Part shown: positions 15,998 through 25,290 of the stretch, in pieces
Numbering within the stretch: position 1 is the stretch's first letter
How the letters are laid out: each line of letters opens with the position of its first letter
Assembly (NCBI GenBank): GCA_023953835.1
Contig: JAMLJB010000002.1
Coordinates: forward strand, 278,630-342,629
Source: Rhizobiaceae bacterium
Lineage (GTDB): Bacteria; Pseudomonadota; Alphaproteobacteria; Rhizobiales; Rhizobiaceae
Direction of reading: 5' to 3'
DNA length: 64,000 nucleotides
Made by a program: the position numbers and the translations under genes
The notes under the pieces: model-generated
What the model saw: the letters and a program-made list of their open reading frames with translations, nothing else
Database searches by the model: none
Told to the model about the DNA's origin: nothing

Positions 15998-16429
15998 TTG
16001 AAATCCATCCTGAACTTTTTCTCGGCGGTGAAGGTCAATCCGGTCGCGGAGAAGGAACCCTTCATCTACAAATCCGGCGGGCCGGTCCACATCGTGATGA
16101 TCGTCGTCATCGACGTGGACCCGTCCCTCATCGGCGACATCATGGCCACCGCCGAAGCGAAGTTCGGCAAGACCGACAAGCTCGTCTATGTCACCGACAA
16201 CAGCGATTTCACGAAGTTCCGGGAAAGCCGCGCCGCCTTCGAATATCTGCCACCGCTCGTGCACCAGCGGCTGCATGCCGCCGATATGCCCTGGCAGGCC
16301 TATCTGCGGGAGCGCTGGGGCCTGCTGCTGGCGAAGTGGAAACCCCGCCTCGTGCTTTCCTACGGCATGAACATCGAAGCGTTTCTGAACGCGGCGCCCG
16401 CGCGGCCCGTTCAGGACCCCGTCGCTTGA
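15998..16429 (+). CDS. Hypothetical protein upstream of glycosyltransferase
   Basis: A 143-residue protein that I do not recognise with confidence. It opens MKSILNFFSAVKVNPVAEK, then a Rossmann-like strand VHIVMIVVIDVDP and ends with KPRLVLSYGMNIEAFLNAAP. These resemble glycosyltransferase N-terminal halves, so it may be a split or companion domain. TTG start with GGGGAG 7 bp upstream. Its TGA overlaps the TTG start of the next gene, which indicates coupling. Confidence 0.55.
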   Translation: MKSILNFFSAVKVNPVAEKEPFIYKSGGPVHIVMIVVIDVDPSLIGDIMATAEAKFGKTDKLVYVTDNSDFTKFRESRAAFEYLPPLVHQRLHAADMPWQAYLRERWGLLLAKWKPRLVLSYGMNIEAFLNAAPARPVQDPVA

Positions 16430-18636
16430 CACGCTTCGACATCGTTTTCGTCGCCGACCTTCGCTTCGAGGGCGGCTCCTCGACCGCGCTCGCGGTGGAG
16501 ATCCGCGAGGCTGCGCGCGCCGGGCTGAAAACCGCCATGCTGTTCGTCAAGGGGCCGCTGCTCGGCGCGGCCTTTCCAGTGCATCCGCATCTTTCGGCTG
16601 TGCTGGAACAGGGGCTGACGCAGCGGCTCGACCCCGAGATGGAAACACATAGCGACCTCGTGCTCCTGCATCATCCCTCGATCATGGAGAACAGGGTCAC
16701 GCGCCGCCTGCGCCTCGCGACCGAGCGGCTGGTGGTCGTGCTCCACCATCCGGCATTCGATCGCAAGGGCGCGCGGCAATATGACATCGACCGGATCGTC
16801 GCGAACTGCCGCGCCTCCTTCGACGCCGATGTGCTGCTGGCTCCGGTCAGCAGTGTCGTGCGGGATTCGCTGCCGCGCCTCTTGCCGAAGGGCGCGTCGG
16901 TGCTCGACCGCGACTGGGTGAACCTGATCCGGCTCGACGACTGGCCGCAGCGCAAGGCGGGACATCCCGCCGAGCCGGTGGTCATCGGCCGCCATGCACG
17001 GCCGCACAGGCAGAAATGGCCCGACCTCGCCGAGGCGGCGATGAGCGCCTATCCCGTCGACAGGCGCTTTCGCATCCGCATTCTCGGTGGCGGCGGCTTC
17101 CTTGAAGAGATGTATGGCCCGCTGCCCGCCAACTGGGAGGTGCTGCCGTTCGAGACCGAGGGCGTCGCGCAGTTCCTCGGCGGCCTCGATTTCTACGTCT
17201 ATTTCCACTCCGACGCATGGTCCGAAGCGTTCGGCAGGACCATTCTGGAAGCGCTTGCGGTCGGGCTGGTGGTGATCCTGCCCGAACATTTCCGCGAGTT
17301 GTTCGGCGAGGCGGCGGTCTATGCCGAGCCAGCCGGGGTGCAGGCCGTGATCGCCAGATTCGTCGACAATCCCGATCGCTTTGCCGCCCAATCCCGACGC
17401 GCCCGCAAGTTTGTCGAGGAGCACCACGACGCGTCGCTGTTCGCGCCAAGGATCGCGGCGTTGTTCGACCTGCCGCGCAAGGACGGCGCGGCGCCTGTGA
17501 CGCCGATGCCGCCGCTGCCCGTCAAGCCCGTTCTGTTCGTGTCGAGCAACGGCATCGGCATGGGCCATCTGATGCAGCAGATGGCGATTGCGCAGCGGCT
17601 CGGGCCGGACCTGAAGCCGGTTTTCGCCACCATGTCCTATGCGATGAAGATCGCTGCGGATGCCGGCTACCATACCCATTTCATCCCGCATCACCTCGCG
17701 CTCGACGCGAAGGTTTCCGACTGGAACGACATCCTGGCCGACGAGATGTTCGACCTGTTGACGCATCTGAGGCCGCGTGTCCTCGCCTATGATTCAACGG
17801 CCATCTTCTCCGGCATCGTTTCGGCGCTGGAAATGCATCCCGATATCTTCTCGATCTGGGTCAGGCGTCCGATGTGGCGCGAGAGCCACCGGCACCTGCT
17901 GGACGCCGCGAACCATTTCGACGCGGTGATTGAACCCGGCGAACTCGCCGCCGATTTCGACCACGGCCCGACGCGGGCGCTGCGCGACGACGCCTATCTG
18001 GTGCCTCCCGTGCTGCAACTTGCGCCGGCCGAACGGCTGGAGCGCAGCGCGGCACGGCGCTTCCTCGACGTCGCGGACGGTGTGCGGGTGGTCGCGCTGC
18101 AACTCGGCTCTAGCGCCAATTTCGACATGGGGCCGGTTCGCGAGGCGGTCATCTGGTCGGTGCTGGAAAGGCCGGACACGCTGGTGCTGGAACTGCGCTC
18201 ACCGATCCGCGCGAGCTTCACGGACGATGCGCCGCGCCATGAGCGGCACCGCATCGTGGAGCTTTTCCCCGCCTTCCGATACAGCCGGGCCTTCGATGCA
18301 ATGGTGGCCGCGCCCGGCTACAACACTTTCCACGAAAACATCCTCGGCTGCGTTCCGTCCATCTTCGTGCCCAACGAGGCCGACGAAATGGACCTGCAAC
18401 TCAACCGTGCGCGGTGGGCCGAACTGTCCGGCATGGGATGGACACTGCGCCGCGACCACGACCTTCCGCATGTCGGCGAACTGGTCGAAAAACTTCTCGA
18501 CCCGGACGAGCAGGCCGCCATCGTCGCGCGGTGCCGCCGCATCCCTTGGACCAACGGCGCGGACGACATCGCCCGCTACATCCAGGACCATGCGCGGCTG
18601 GTGCGCACGGACTGGGACATCACCAGGGCGGTCTAG
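16426..18636 (+). CDS. Two-domain glycosyltransferase (GT4-like + MurG-like)
   Basis: A 736-residue fusion of two GT-B glycosyltransferase modules. Residues 1 to about 350 resemble GT4: GGSSTALAVEIREAARAG at the N-terminus and the nucleotide-sugar-binding EAFGRTILEALAVG helix. Residues from about 366 form a second module that starts LFVSSNGIGMGHLMQQM, contains VVALQLGSSANFDMG and ends with the donor-site-like APGYNTFHENILGCVPSIFVPN. No membrane segment is apparent, so it should act in the cytoplasm on surface-glycan precursors. The TTG start overlaps the preceding TGA. The second module is a paralogue of the next gene product. Confidence 0.75.
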   Translation: MTRFDIVFVADLRFEGGSSTALAVEIREAARAGLKTAMLFVKGPLLGAAFPVHPHLSAVLEQGLTQRLDPEMETHSDLVLLHHPSIMENRVTRRLRLATERLVVVLHHPAFDRKGARQYDIDRIVANCRASFDADVLLAPVSSVVRDSLPRLLPKGASVLDRDWVNLIRLDDWPQRKAGHPAEPVVIGRHARPHRQKWPDLAEAAMSAYPVDRRFRIRILGGGGFLEEMYGPLPANWEVLPFETEGVAQFLGGLDFYVYFHSDAWSEAFGRTILEALAVGLVVILPEHFRELFGEAAVYAEPAGVQAVIARFVDNPDRFAAQSRRARKFVEEHHDASLFAPRIAALFDLPRKDGAAPVTPMPPLPVKPVLFVSSNGIGMGHLMQQMAIAQRLGPDLKPVFATMSYAMKIAADAGYHTHFIPHHLALDAKVSDWNDILADEMFDLLTHLRPRVLAYDSTAIFSGIVSALEMHPDIFSIWVRRPMWRESHRHLLDAANHFDAVIEPGELAADFDHGPTRALRDDAYLVPPVLQLAPAERLERSAARRFLDVADGVRVVALQLGSSANFDMGPVREAVIWSVLERPDTLVLELRSPIRASFTDDAPRHERHRIVELFPAFRYSRAFDAMVAAPGYNTFHENILGCVPSIFVPNEADEMDLQLNRARWAELSGMGWTLRRDHDLPHVGELVEKLLDPDEQAAIVARCRRIPWTNGADDIARYIQDHARLVRTDWDITRAV

Positions 18637-18642
18637 AGAATA

Positions 18643-19758
18643 TTGAAACATATCCCGCCGCCAGCAATCGTCTTCCTGTCATCGAACGGCATCGGCCTCG
18701 GCCACCTGACCCGCCAGATGGCGGTGGCAAGCCGCCTCGCGCCGGGATCTCGATCGATCTTCGCCACCATGTCCTATGCCGCTTCGCTGGCTTCCGCGGC
18801 GGGCTATCCGACGCTCTTCCTGCCGCACCACCGCGCCAACGGCACGGATGTGGACGATTGGAACCTGCAGCTCGAATTCGAGCTTGACGCACTGATCCGC
18901 CATGCGGGCGCGACAACGCTCGTCTTCGACGCCACGGCGGTGTTCGGCGGCGTCCTCGCCGCGATGAACCGGCACGAGGGCGTGCGTTCCGTTTGGCTGA
19001 GGCGCGCGATGTGGTCGGAACTCAACCGCAAATTCGTGGAACAGTCGGACTGCTTCGACCTCGTCGTGGAGCCGGGCGAACTGGCAGACGAGTTTGACGA
19101 AGGCCCGACCAAGGCGCTCCAGTCGTCGGTGGCGCGCGTGCCGCCTGTGCTGCTGGTCGATCCGGGGGCAAGGCTCGACCGCGACAGCGCGCGGCGCGAG
19201 CTTGGCCTGCCGGGCGATGCGGTGGTTGTGGCCATGCAACTCGGCTCCGGCATGAATTTCGACATGAACCCGGTGCGGCAGGCCGCGCTTCGGTCGCTCG
19301 CCGCGAGGCCGGATGTGGTGCTGGTCGAACTGCGCTCTCCTGTGCAGGCGCGGGCCGAGCCGCTTGAGGGCACGTCCGGCAGGCATGTGGTGCGGAGCGT
19401 GTTCCCGGCGTTCCGCTACAGCCGCGCCTTCGATGCGGCCATATGCGCGCCGGGCTACAACAGCTTCCATGAAAACGTGCTGGGCGCGATCCCCAGCCTG
19501 TTCGTGCCGAACGAGGCCGAGGAGATGGACCGCCAGATCGACCGGGCGCGCTGGGCCGAACGGGAGGGGCTGGGCCTCCTGATGCGCCGCGACGACCATG
19601 CGCGCATCGACGGACATCTCGACCGTCTGCTGGACGCGGGCGAACGCAGCCGCATGACCGAGAATTGCGGGAAGATTGGTTGGCACAACGGCGCCGACGA
19701 CATTGCCCGCATGCTGGACAGCGGAGCCACCAACGGCATTCATCATGAAAGCGTCTAA
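18643..19758 (+). CDS. Glycosyltransferase, paralogue of upstream C-terminal module
   Basis: A 371-residue GT-B (MurG/GT28-like) protein. It aligns along its length with residues about 366-730 of the preceding protein: LSSNGIGLGHLTRQMAVA, AMQLGSGMNFDMNPVRQAA, FPAFRYSRAFDAAICAPGYN and FVPNEAEEMDRQIDRARWAE have near-identical counterparts. It begins 7 bp after the upstream stop, with another TTG start. Tandem duplication followed by divergence is the simplest reading. Sugar donor and acceptor are unknown. Confidence 0.75.
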   Translation: MKHIPPPAIVFLSSNGIGLGHLTRQMAVASRLAPGSRSIFATMSYAASLASAAGYPTLFLPHHRANGTDVDDWNLQLEFELDALIRHAGATTLVFDATAVFGGVLAAMNRHEGVRSVWLRRAMWSELNRKFVEQSDCFDLVVEPGELADEFDEGPTKALQSSVARVPPVLLVDPGARLDRDSARRELGLPGDAVVVAMQLGSGMNFDMNPVRQAALRSLAARPDVVLVELRSPVQARAEPLEGTSGRHVVRSVFPAFRYSRAFDAAICAPGYNSFHENVLGAIPSLFVPNEAEEMDRQIDRARWAEREGLGLLMRRDDHARIDGHLDRLLDAGERSRMTENCGKIGWHNGADDIARMLDSGATNGIHHESV

Positions 19759-19777
19759 TCAGGACCGCGCAATGATG

Positions 19778-20050
19778 CTAGAGCATTTCATGGTCAGGTT
19801 GAATCATTCTGTTTGTCGTTTGGCGAGGCGATCCACAAGGAAGGTCGCGAAGAACGGGCTGGTTGCCCGGTCGAGCGGCATGACGAAGTGGGTGCCCGCC
19901 AAACGCAAACCCGAAGGGCCGGGCCGGTTTGCGCCAAATCCTTCGGTCTTTGTCTTGTCCGGGCCACCAGCCCGACCTGCGACAAACCCCTTGGCCTTGT
20001 CGCAAACCGTCGCCGGCAGAATGCTTCAACCTGACCATGAAATGCTCTAG
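19778..20050. repeat. Palindromic intergenic element (MITE/RIME-like)
   Basis: A 273-bp element bounded by 34-bp inverted repeats (19778-19811 and 20017-20050) that differ at one base; the outer sequence is CTAGAGCATTTCATGG. The inside is palindromic too: GGGCTGGTTGCCCGG on the left pairs with a near-complement at about 19968, and CGCAAACC near 19907 pairs with GGTTTGCG near 19925. It fills the only long gene-free gap between the glycosyltransferase and ppkA, ending 38 bp before the ppkA ATG. Such palindromic units are scattered in Rhizobiales genomes; whether it is mobile is not shown. Confidence 0.8.
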
Positions 20051-20088
20051 TCTTTGTTTCTCGAACATGACCACGGGCCGGCGTCGGG

Positions 20089-22314
20089 ATGACCTCTGAC
20101 GACAAAACAAGGATACAGGTGAACAACCGCTTCGCGCCCGGCGTGCGGCTGAACGACACCTATCAGCTTGACGAACTGATCGCTTCGGGCGGCATGGGTC
20201 AGGTGTTTCGAGGGCATAATATCGAGACGGAAGAACCCGTCGCCATCAAGACCATCCTGTCCGAACTTGCCGACGACGACACGATCTTCGCGCTCTTCAA
20301 GAAGGAAGGGCTGATCCTCGGTCGGCTCAACCATCCGACCATCGTGCGCTATTACGCGTTTTCGCGCGACCCGAAAATCGGGCGGCCCTATCTCGTCATG
20401 GAATATGTGGAGGGGCAGTCGCTGGCCGAGCGGATGCGGCTCGGGCCCCTGCCTGTGGACGATGCGTTCCAGCTTTTCTCGCGCGTGGCCGAAGGGCTGT
20501 CGGTCGCCCACAGGGCGGGCGTCATCCACCGCGACCTGTCGCCCGACAACATCATCATCCAGCACGGCAGCCTCGCCGAGCCGAAGGTCATCGATTTCGG
20601 CATCGCGCATGCCGCCAACGCGACCACCACGCTTCTGGGCAGCAGTTTCGCGGGAAAGTTCAGCTTCGTGTCGCCCGAGCAGATCGGGCTGGCGGGCAGC
20701 CAGGTCACCAACAGCTCGGACATCTACAGCCTCGGGCTGGTGATGGCGGCAGCGCTGCGCGGCACGCCGATCAACATGGGCACGATGCCCGCCGAAGTGA
20801 TCGAGCGGCGGCGCACCGTTCCCGACCTCGGCGACATCGATGCGCGGCTGCGGCCATTGATCGAGCAGATGCTGCAACCCGAAGCCGCCAACCGGCCCGA
20901 AAGCATGAGCTTCATCGCCGACTGGCTGGCGCGCGCCGGGGGGCTGGCCGCGAAAAACGCGCGGCTGGACACCGAGCCGACCGCGCCGTGGATGCCCGCC
21001 GCAGGCGGCGCGCGCTTCGTGCCGCATGTCGCGCCGATCCTGCCCGGACGCCCTGCGACGCCTCCGCCGCCCGCAGCGGAGACCGCCCCCGCCTCGCCTC
21101 AAGGCGGCAACGCGCCGCGCCGACGTTCGCCCCTGCCGCTGGTCGCGGGCGCGGGCGCGGTGCTCGCGGCGCTGGCCGTGGTCGCCTACGCAACCGGCTG
21201 GATCGGCATCGGCGAACGGCCACGCGCGGACATTGTTGCCGAAAACAGGACGCCCGAACCTGCGCCAGCCCCCGAACCTGCGCCAGCCCCCGAACCTGCA
21301 CCTGTGCCCGAGCCTGCACCCACCCCTGCCCCGCCGCCTGCCGAGGATGCCGACACAGTGAAGGAAGAGCCGGTGGCCCCGCCCGACGAGCCGGATGCCG
21401 TCACGCAAGCCGCGCCACCCGAACCGACTCCCGCGCCCCCGGTGGCCGCACCCGAACCTTCGCCGCCGCCTCCTGTGGTCGCACCTGAACCCCCGCCACC
21501 GCCAAAGCCTGTCCAGGAGGCTGTCGCACCGCAGCCTGAGCCGGAACCGACGCCTCTGCCGACGCCGACCCCCACCCCGGCCCCGACCGAGACGGTCACG
21601 CCGCCGCCCGTCGCAGAGGCCCCGCCGGAACACGAGCAGAAGGATGAGGCGGTCGCGCTCAACACGCCGCAGGCCGACACCACCCCGCCCGTCGTCGAGC
21701 CGGAACCCCGGGCGCAGATCGATCCCGAGGACTGCTATTTCGCGGCGATCAAGGCGCAGTCCGACGACCGGATGGCGGTCAAGGGCGTCGGCCTTTCGCA
21801 GCAGACCTTCGACCGCATCAAGTCCGCGCTGGCGGATTCGGGGACCGGCGAGGCCAATATGGACAGCCACATCATTTCCGCCGACCAATGCCCGGCGACG
21901 AAGTTCCTGAGGACGATCCACGAAACCACCGTGGACAATCCGAACCTGTCCTTCACCTCGCCCGGAACGAAGCGCGGCGACAAGGTGGCGGGCGTGCTCG
22001 ACGATATCGGAACACGCACGCCGAGCCTGTTCATGGTTGACGCCACGGGCCGTATCTATGACCTGACGGCGGAGCTGGTCGCGACCAGCGCGCCGCCGCT
22101 GTTCGACGTGACGGCGCTCGCCGCGCGTTCCGATTTCGCAGGCCCCGGCCTGATCGTGGCGGTGACCGGCGACAAGCCGCTCGACCTCGCCCCGTTCAGG
22201 ACCGCAGCGGACCTGCCCGCCCTTGCCGAGCAGCTTGTGACCAGGGGCGCGGTGGACGGCGTCGATTTCGGCTTCTTCCCCTACGGCGCGGTCGCCGAAT
22301 CGACGGCGCAATAG
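20089..22314 (+). CDS. ppkA: T6SS-associated Ser/Thr protein kinase (PpkA-like)
   Basis: A 741-residue membrane-anchored kinase. The kinase domain (about 22-290) is complete: GGMGQV glycine loop, catalytic K54, HRD at 147-149, DFG at 169-171. A proline-rich segment leads to one membrane helix (about 348-372). A long Pro/Glu/Ala-repeat region follows (about 388-540), which could span the periplasm. The C-terminal about 180 residues form a periplasmic domain of unknown fold starting DPEDCYFAAIKA. In P. aeruginosa PpkA phosphorylates Fha1 to switch on T6SS firing, and PppA reverses it; both partners are in this window. Confidence 0.88.
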   Translation: MTSDDKTRIQVNNRFAPGVRLNDTYQLDELIASGGMGQVFRGHNIETEEPVAIKTILSELADDDTIFALFKKEGLILGRLNHPTIVRYYAFSRDPKIGRPYLVMEYVEGQSLAERMRLGPLPVDDAFQLFSRVAEGLSVAHRAGVIHRDLSPDNIIIQHGSLAEPKVIDFGIAHAANATTTLLGSSFAGKFSFVSPEQIGLAGSQVTNSSDIYSLGLVMAAALRGTPINMGTMPAEVIERRRTVPDLGDIDARLRPLIEQMLQPEAANRPESMSFIADWLARAGGLAAKNARLDTEPTAPWMPAAGGARFVPHVAPILPGRPATPPPPAAETAPASPQGGNAPRRRSPLPLVAGAGAVLAALAVVAYATGWIGIGERPRADIVAENRTPEPAPAPEPAPAPEPAPVPEPAPTPAPPPAEDADTVKEEPVAPPDEPDAVTQAAPPEPTPAPPVAAPEPSPPPPVVAPEPPPPPKPVQEAVAPQPEPEPTPLPTPTPTPAPTETVTPPPVAEAPPEHEQKDEAVALNTPQADTTPPVVEPEPRAQIDPEDCYFAAIKAQSDDRMAVKGVGLSQQTFDRIKSALADSGTGEANMDSHIISADQCPATKFLRTIHETTVDNPNLSFTSPGTKRGDKVAGVLDDIGTRTPSLFMVDATGRIYDLTAELVATSAPPLFDVTALAARSDFAGPGLIVAVTGDKPLDLAPFRTAADLPALAEQLVTRGAVDGVDFGFFPYGAVAESTAQ

Positions 22315-22378
22315 CAGCCCCTTTTTAAGTGGCCGGAACTGTGAGAAGCTAAAACCTCATGAAGCGGAGAGCCTTGAA

Positions 22379-25108
22379 ATGGAGGCGGGCGGACGGCGGT
22401 CATCGCAGAGCTTCAAGCGCAAGGAACTTGTCGGCAAACTCAACGCGACCTGTGTGCAGGCCTTCAAGGCGGCTGCGGACAGCGCCAAGATGCGCGGCAA
22501 TCCTTACGTCGAGCTTGTGCATTTCATCCAGCAACTGGTGCTTTCCGATCGCTGCGACGTGCAGATGATCCTTGCGCATGCGGGCGTCGATGCCAGCCGC
22601 ATCGCCGCCGACATGACGCGGGCGGTGGACAAGCTGCCCTATGGCGCAACATCCATCGAGGAGTTTTCCGACCACATCTTCCACGCCATTCAGGAAGGCT
22701 GGAGCCTCGCCAATCTGGAATTCGGCACCGATGAGGTGCGCAGCGCCCACATCCTGCTCGCCTGCCTGAAAACACCGGCGCTCGAAGGCATCCTGTCCAA
22801 GATCAGCGGTGAGTTCGACAGGATCGACGCCGACGAGGTCATCGCCGGTTTCGCCGATGTCGTGGCAGGCTCGCGCGAGGAAACGGCGGCGGCGAGCGCT
22901 CCCGCCGAAGCAGCGCCGAAGCGCGGCCCGGGCGGAGAGTCCGCGCTGGCGAAATACGCCACCGACCTGACGCAGCGCGCGCGTGACGGCAAGATCGATC
23001 CCGTGGTGGGCCGCGACCCGGAAATCAGGCAGATCATCGACATATTGATGCGACGGCGCCAGAACAACCCGATCCTCACGGGCGAGGCGGGCGTCGGCAA
23101 AACCGCCGCCGTCGAGGGTTTTGCCATGCGCATCGCGCAGGGAGACGTGCCGCCCGCCATGCAGGGCATCAGCGTGCGCGCGCTCGACATCGGCCTCATG
23201 CAGGCGGGCGCAAGCGTCAAGGGCGAGTTCGAGAAGCGTCTCAAGGCCGTCATCGACGAGGTCCAATCCTCCGAGACGCCGATCATCCTGTTCATCGACG
23301 AGGCGCATACGCTGATCGGCGCGGGGGGCGCGGCGGGAACCGGCGACGCGGCCAACCTTCTCAAGCCCGCGCTGGCGCGGGGCGAGTTGCGCACCATCGC
23401 CGCGACCACTTGGGCCGAATACAAGCAGCATATCGAGAATGACCCCGCGCTCACCCGCCGCTTCCAGGTGGTGAAGGTCGACGAACCCTCGGAGGCGACC
23501 GCCATACTGATGCTGCGCGGCGTGGTGTCCGTGCTCGAAAAGCACCACCGCGTGCAGGTGCTGGACGAGGCGCTGGAGGCGGCAGTCACGCTCTCACACC
23601 GCTACATTCCCGCGCGCCAGCTTCCCGACAAGGCCGTCAGCCTGCTCGACACCGCCTGCGCGCGGGTGGCCGTGTCGCAGCACGCGACGCCGGCAGCCGT
23701 GGAGGATATCATCCGGCGGCGGCAGGCGCTGGAGATCGAACAGGGCATCATCGGTCGCGAGGCGGCCATCGGCATCGAGGTCGAGGACCGCAAGACGCGC
23801 GTCGAGGCGGCGCTCGCCGAAACAGCGGAGGCGCTTTCCGAAGCACAGGCGCGCTGGGACAGGGAGAAGGTGCTGGTCGGCGACATTCTCGACCTGCGCG
23901 CCCGGCTGCGTGGCGAAGGCGTCTCGCCGGATGCACCGCCGGACGAGCCAACAGGAGAGACGACGGACGAGACCGCGGAACCCCGGCCCGAAGGCGAGAC
24001 CCCGGCGGATGCGCCGGACCCCGCCGCCGATCTCGAACGGCTGCGGGAACTGATGGCCGAACTGGCCGAGGCGCAGGGCGAAGCGCCGCTCATCCTGCCC
24101 TCCGTCGACCGCAACGCAGTTGCCGCCGTGGTGCAGGACTGGACCGGCATACCGACGGGCCGGATGCTCTCCAGCCAGACCGAGAAGGCGCTGAAGCTCG
24201 CCGAGACGCTTTCGGCGCGCGTGGTGGGTCAGGACCACGCCATGGAGATGATCGCGCGGCGCGTGCAGACCAGCCGCGCCGGGCTCGGCGCGCCGGAAAA
24301 GCCGGTCGGCGTGTTCCTGCTGTGCGGCCCCTCTGGCGTCGGCAAGACCGAGACGGCGCTGGCGCTGGCCGAAACGCTCTATGGCGGAGAGCAGAACCTG
24401 ATCTCCATCAACATGTCCGAGTTCCAGGAAGCACACACCGTATCCACGCTGAAGGGCGCGCCGCCCGGCTATGTCGGCTACGGCAAGGGCGGCATCCTGA
24501 CCGAGGCGGTGCGCCGCAAGCCCTATTCCGTCATCCTGCTGGACGAGGTGGAGAAGGCGCATCCGGACGTCCACGAGATATTCTTCCAGGTGTTCGACAA
24601 GGGCATGATGGACGACAGCGAGGGCCGACGCATCGACTTCAAGAACAGCCTGATCCTCCTGACCTCGAATGTCGGTTCGGAGGTCATCATGGCGAAGACC
24701 GACAATGGCCGCGTGCGCACCGGGATCGACGACCTCGACGACGCGCTGCGCGGCCCGCTGCTCAAGGTCTTTCCCGCCGCCTTCCTCGGGCGCGTGGTGA
24801 CGATCCCCTATTATCCGCTGTCCGACGACATGATCGAGGCGATCACCCGGCACCAGTTCTCGAAGATCGCCAAACGACTGGCGACCAACAACGATGCGGA
24901 GCTTGTGATCGGCGACGGCGTGATGGACCTCGTCAAGGCGCGCTGCACCGAAATCGAGTCCGGGGGCCGCATGATCGACGCCATCCTGACCAACACGCTG
25001 CTGCCGGAACTGAGCCGCGGCGTGCTCAACCAGGCATTGGAAGGCAAGCGTTTCTCGAAGGTCACCGTGGGCGCGGCGGCCGACGGATTTACCTTTACTT
25101 TCGAATGA
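22379..25108 (+). CDS. tssH: T6SS AAA+ disaggregase ClpV/TssH
   Basis: A 909-residue Clp/Hsp100 ATPase that recycles contracted TssBC sheaths. Clp N-domain (about 15-165), first AAA domain with GEAGVGKTA (about 235-243), middle coiled coil, second AAA domain with GPSGVGKTE (from about 650) and LDEVEKAHPDV. A low-complexity acidic Pro/Thr insert (about 520-555) sits in the middle region and is longer than usual. It lies between ppkA and the tss operon on the same strand. GGAGAG precedes the ATG. Confidence 0.92.
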   Translation: MEAGGRRSSQSFKRKELVGKLNATCVQAFKAAADSAKMRGNPYVELVHFIQQLVLSDRCDVQMILAHAGVDASRIAADMTRAVDKLPYGATSIEEFSDHIFHAIQEGWSLANLEFGTDEVRSAHILLACLKTPALEGILSKISGEFDRIDADEVIAGFADVVAGSREETAAASAPAEAAPKRGPGGESALAKYATDLTQRARDGKIDPVVGRDPEIRQIIDILMRRRQNNPILTGEAGVGKTAAVEGFAMRIAQGDVPPAMQGISVRALDIGLMQAGASVKGEFEKRLKAVIDEVQSSETPIILFIDEAHTLIGAGGAAGTGDAANLLKPALARGELRTIAATTWAEYKQHIENDPALTRRFQVVKVDEPSEATAILMLRGVVSVLEKHHRVQVLDEALEAAVTLSHRYIPARQLPDKAVSLLDTACARVAVSQHATPAAVEDIIRRRQALEIEQGIIGREAAIGIEVEDRKTRVEAALAETAEALSEAQARWDREKVLVGDILDLRARLRGEGVSPDAPPDEPTGETTDETAEPRPEGETPADAPDPAADLERLRELMAELAEAQGEAPLILPSVDRNAVAAVVQDWTGIPTGRMLSSQTEKALKLAETLSARVVGQDHAMEMIARRVQTSRAGLGAPEKPVGVFLLCGPSGVGKTETALALAETLYGGEQNLISINMSEFQEAHTVSTLKGAPPGYVGYGKGGILTEAVRRKPYSVILLDEVEKAHPDVHEIFFQVFDKGMMDDSEGRRIDFKNSLILLTSNVGSEVIMAKTDNGRVRTGIDDLDDALRGPLLKVFPAAFLGRVVTIPYYPLSDDMIEAITRHQFSKIAKRLATNNDAELVIGDGVMDLVKARCTEIESGGRMIDAILTNTLLPELSRGVLNQALEGKRFSKVTVGAAADGFTFTFE

Positions 25109-25180
25109 CGTTGATCTGCCGGGCGGAAGAGGCGATCTTGCGCGAGGCCGGTTCCCTTACGGAATGCAAATGCCCCCGAG

Positions 25181-25208
25181 TAGACAGAAAAATAGAAAGG
25201 CGTATTCT
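25181..25208 (+). promoter_or_regulatory. Candidate sigma70-type promoter of the tss operon
   Basis: TAGACA (25181-25186), 16-bp spacer, TATTCT (25203-25208), in the 182-bp gap before tssA. This gap is AT-richer than its surroundings. No sigma54 box was seen. Confidence 0.4.
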
Positions 25209-25290
25209 ATATTCAACCGAGGGTAGTGGGCCGGCATTCATATCTTAGACGTTTAACCATTCGATAGCCGCATGAGCAGCGGGGGGTTAC

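Noticed and set aside
15998..16429. Frameshifted N-terminal end of the following glycosyltransferase
   Set aside because: The next protein has its own complete N-terminal fold, and the TTGA overlap looks like normal coupling. A split cannot be fully excluded.
13400..16432. Long minus-strand open frame (about 1010 codons) opposite the heparinase gene
   Set aside because: It is a shadow of GC-rich third positions. It crosses two real genes and intergenic DNA, is rich in Arg/His/Gly, and has no domain signature.
20047..22311. Long minus-strand frame opposite the kinase gene, with Gly/Arg repeats
   Set aside because: It is the antisense of the kinase and of its Pro-rich repeat. The plus frame has intact HRD and DFG motifs.
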